From NCBI GenBank assembly GCA_964592145.1, contig CAZQBX010000005.1, forward strand, positions 42,533-106,532: DNA of 64,000 nucleotides. Direction: 5' to 3'. A model generated the notes under the pieces. It did not search any database. It had not been told where the DNA came from and saw only the letters and a program-made list of their open reading frames with translations. This DNA is from JADJGC01 sp964592145. GTDB taxonomy: Bacteria > Zixibacteria > MSB-5A5 > CAIYYT01. This document shows positions 62,538 to 64,000 of this stretch, in pieces. Position numbers and translations under genes: made by a program. The first letter of the stretch is position 1, and each line of letters begins with the position of its first letter.

Positions 62538-63203
62538 ATGAAGAAGCGAGTATTTGGAATTATCGGATTGTCCAGCTTTGGACACTACTTGGCGCTGGAG
62601 CTTGCGAAGCACGGCCACGACGTGACGGTGATTGACAATGACAGCGAGAAGATCGAGGACGTGAAGGATTATGTAGCCAAGGCGGTTGTCGGGGATGCGT
62701 CCGATCGCAAGACTCTACAGGAACTTGATTTGAGTTCCTGCGATGTGGTAGTGGTAAGTCTCGGGACGAGTATTGACGTTAGCATTTTGGCGACACTCTA
62801 CTTGCGTGAGATGGGCGTCAAGCAGATTATGGTGAAGGCAATTACTGTCGATCAGGGGCGGATCGTAGAATTGATTGGCGCGGACAACGTGATCTTTCCT
62901 GAACGCGATATGGCCATGCGAGTTGCCAACCAGCTGCGTTATCCGAATGTGATTGAACAGATGACGCTTGGTGAAGATCTACAGCTTGTTGAACTTGCAG
63001 TCCCTGACCGCTTCGTGGGAAAATCGCTCTCGGATCTGAATCTACGACAGAATTACAACGTGCTGGTTGTGCTAATCCGTCAGACAATGCCGGCGAAGAC
63101 GACACTTCTTCCAGCCGGAGATCGAGTGTTTCAACCAGACGAGGTGCTGGTGTTGCTCGGCGAAACGAATTCAATTGAGAAACTTCAATACGAGTTGAGA
63201 TGA
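62538..63203 (+). CDS. ktrA: TrkA/KtrA-type potassium uptake regulator
   Basis: 221 residues. RCK_N Rossmann domain with FGIIGLSSFGHYLALELAKHGHDVTVID (GxxxFG/GxG-type loop, NAD or ATP binding) and a C-terminal RCK_C domain (LVELAVPDRFVGKSL). Single RCK unit, as in KtrA; it forms an octameric ring that gates KtrB. ATG 62538 with GGGAGAATGGAATAAG upstream. Confidence 0.92.
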   Translation: MKKRVFGIIGLSSFGHYLALELAKHGHDVTVIDNDSEKIEDVKDYVAKAVVGDASDRKTLQELDLSSCDVVVVSLGTSIDVSILATLYLREMGVKQIMVKAITVDQGRIVELIGADNVIFPERDMAMRVANQLRYPNVIEQMTLGEDLQLVELAVPDRFVGKSLSDLNLRQNYNVLVVLIRQTMPAKTTLLPAGDRVFQPDEVLVLLGETNSIEKLQYELR

Positions 63204-63310
63204 GCCCGAAGTTGACGGACCTGGTGTACTGCATGGCAGTCAGTGATCACATCCGGTTGCGGCTGAAGGCAGGATGTTTTTGAGGCTATCCCAACAGAAG
63301 GAGTCATAGA

Positions 63311-64000
63311 ATGAAAAGAACCCTCTACTTCACAGTAATGTTTGCCTTGGCAATGTTCTCTTCCGGCTTCGCGGAGGCTGTCAACGTTGATTCGTTAATC
63401 GCACTCCGGTGGCAGAAGACGATGGTGCTCGATATCACCGCCGCGCAGACGGCTTATTCCGATTCCTGGGTTGGCGGCGAAGCCGGCACGTTTGCTTGGG
63501 TGAGCAACCTTAATGCAAAGGCCGAGCGTCGATTCAGCCAAAAGTTCAACTTCAAGTCGAACCTGCGATTAGCTTTTGGCCAGACGACAGTTCAGGATGA
63601 AGAGACCAAGAGCTGGAGCAAGCCGAAGAAGTCGACGGACCTTATTGATTGGGAAAACATCGCTACATTTCCGCTACAAGCGTTTGTGGATCCGTATGCT
63701 GCTATTCGATTCGAGAGCCAGTTTCTTGATGCATCCGTTGCGGCAAAGAAAAGATATCTAAACCCGATGAAATTCACTTTTTCTGCCGGTATTGCTCGAA
63801 TCTTCTACCGGCAGGAAAAGGACGAAGTGTCAAGCCGACTTGGTTTGGCTATCAGGCAGATTCGACGCAATGTGATCACGGATATGGAGACTTTGGCGAC
63901 GACTGATTCCACGCAGACTGACGGCGGCATTGAGTCGGTTTCCGACGCTCAATTGACGTTGAGTAAGCGGGTAAAGTACATTGGGAAACTGTCCTTGTAC
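63311..64000 (+). CDS. outer-membrane DUF3078-like protein, 3' end cut by window edge
   Basis: 230 codons, open to the last base. AAGGAG at 63298-63303 fits ATG 63311. Signal peptide (about 1-22, ending AEA), then WVGGEAGTFAWVSNLNAKAERRF, KKSTDLIDWENIA and FVDPYAAIRFESQF match the DUF3078 pattern of Bacteroidetes (GG-x-W and K-x-D-x-I ... D-x-F blocks). A beta-barrel is expected. The 107 bases after ktrA hold no clear promoter. Confidence 0.68.
   Translation, partial: MKRTLYFTVMFALAMFSSGFAEAVNVDSLIALRWQKTMVLDITAAQTAYSDSWVGGEAGTFAWVSNLNAKAERRFSQKFNFKSNLRLAFGQTTVQDEETKSWSKPKKSTDLIDWENIATFPLQAFVDPYAAIRFESQFLDASVAAKKRYLNPMKFTFSAGIARIFYRQEKDEVSSRLGLAIRQIRRNVITDMETLATTDSTQTDGGIESVSDAQLTLSKRVKYIGKLSLY

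Overview
The window looks like a scaffold from an uncultured Gram-negative bacterium of the FCB group, most likely candidate phylum Zixibacteria or a close relative (inference). Two secreted proteins (18429-21017 and 45658-46509) end in a type IX secretion (Por) C-terminal sorting domain with the LPT-[DE]-FALSQN-x-PNPFNP start and an SG-[IV]-YFYKL end. One of them also carries cohesin-like and dockerin parts. There are several outer-membrane barrels, LPS inner-core genes and a queuosine operon. Three 10-N runs (18275-18284, 44250-44259, 61989-61998) mark scaffold joins, and two of them lie inside genes. Base composition is even and I see no insertion sequence, prophage or CRISPR array.

Region by region. 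1-8043: a same-strand signalling cluster of a DUF2225 protein (cut at the left edge), two PilZ proteins, an exported protein, a PAS-GAF histidine kinase with an eroded ATPase domain, two stand-alone receivers, a small helical protein, a CheB-like protein without its catalytic residues, and a FapA/DUF342 protein. 8182-12834: tRNA-Gly(CCC), der, an outer-membrane barrel, uppP, a heptosyltransferase and gmhB. 12837-17763: cupin, ArsR, aminotransferase, radical SAM activase-like protein, ROK kinase and a YceI-like secreted protein. 18429-21017: the large sorted cohesin/dockerin protein. 21168-23676: queD-queE-queC with divergent queF. 23725-28567: metallo-hydrolase, PHP phosphatase, alkyladenine glycosylase, glutamate dehydrogenase, site-2 protease and a LolB-like lipoprotein.

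28644-33409 is an envelope operon (msbA, two GT9 and one GT2 glycosyltransferases), followed by rel/spoT, a TPR protein, comF, a Xer recombinase and a GGDEF variant protein (33475-38966). On the minus strand are a membrane glycosyltransferase fused to TPRs and an OPT transporter with an unusual soluble insert (38973-43488). 43831-46509 holds a polysaccharide deacetylase, a DUF59 Fe-S assembly factor and the second sorted protein. Three related outer-membrane barrels follow (46630-48991).

49049-56932 (minus) reads as one operon: Ctp protease, methyltransferase, cdd, deoC, pyrimidine nucleoside phosphorylase, a small Cys-rich protein, a catalytically dead archaemetzincin-like protein and an MrfA-type helicase. 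A second Ctp protease lies upstream with its own terminator. The right end holds ogt, an M29 aminopeptidase, a Ktr/Trk potassium system and a DUF3078-like barrel cut by the window edge.

The most unusual content is a set of inactive-looking versions of known enzymes kept in tight operons: kinase, CheB, receiver and archaemetzincin. Function assignments rest on motif recognition without database searches.
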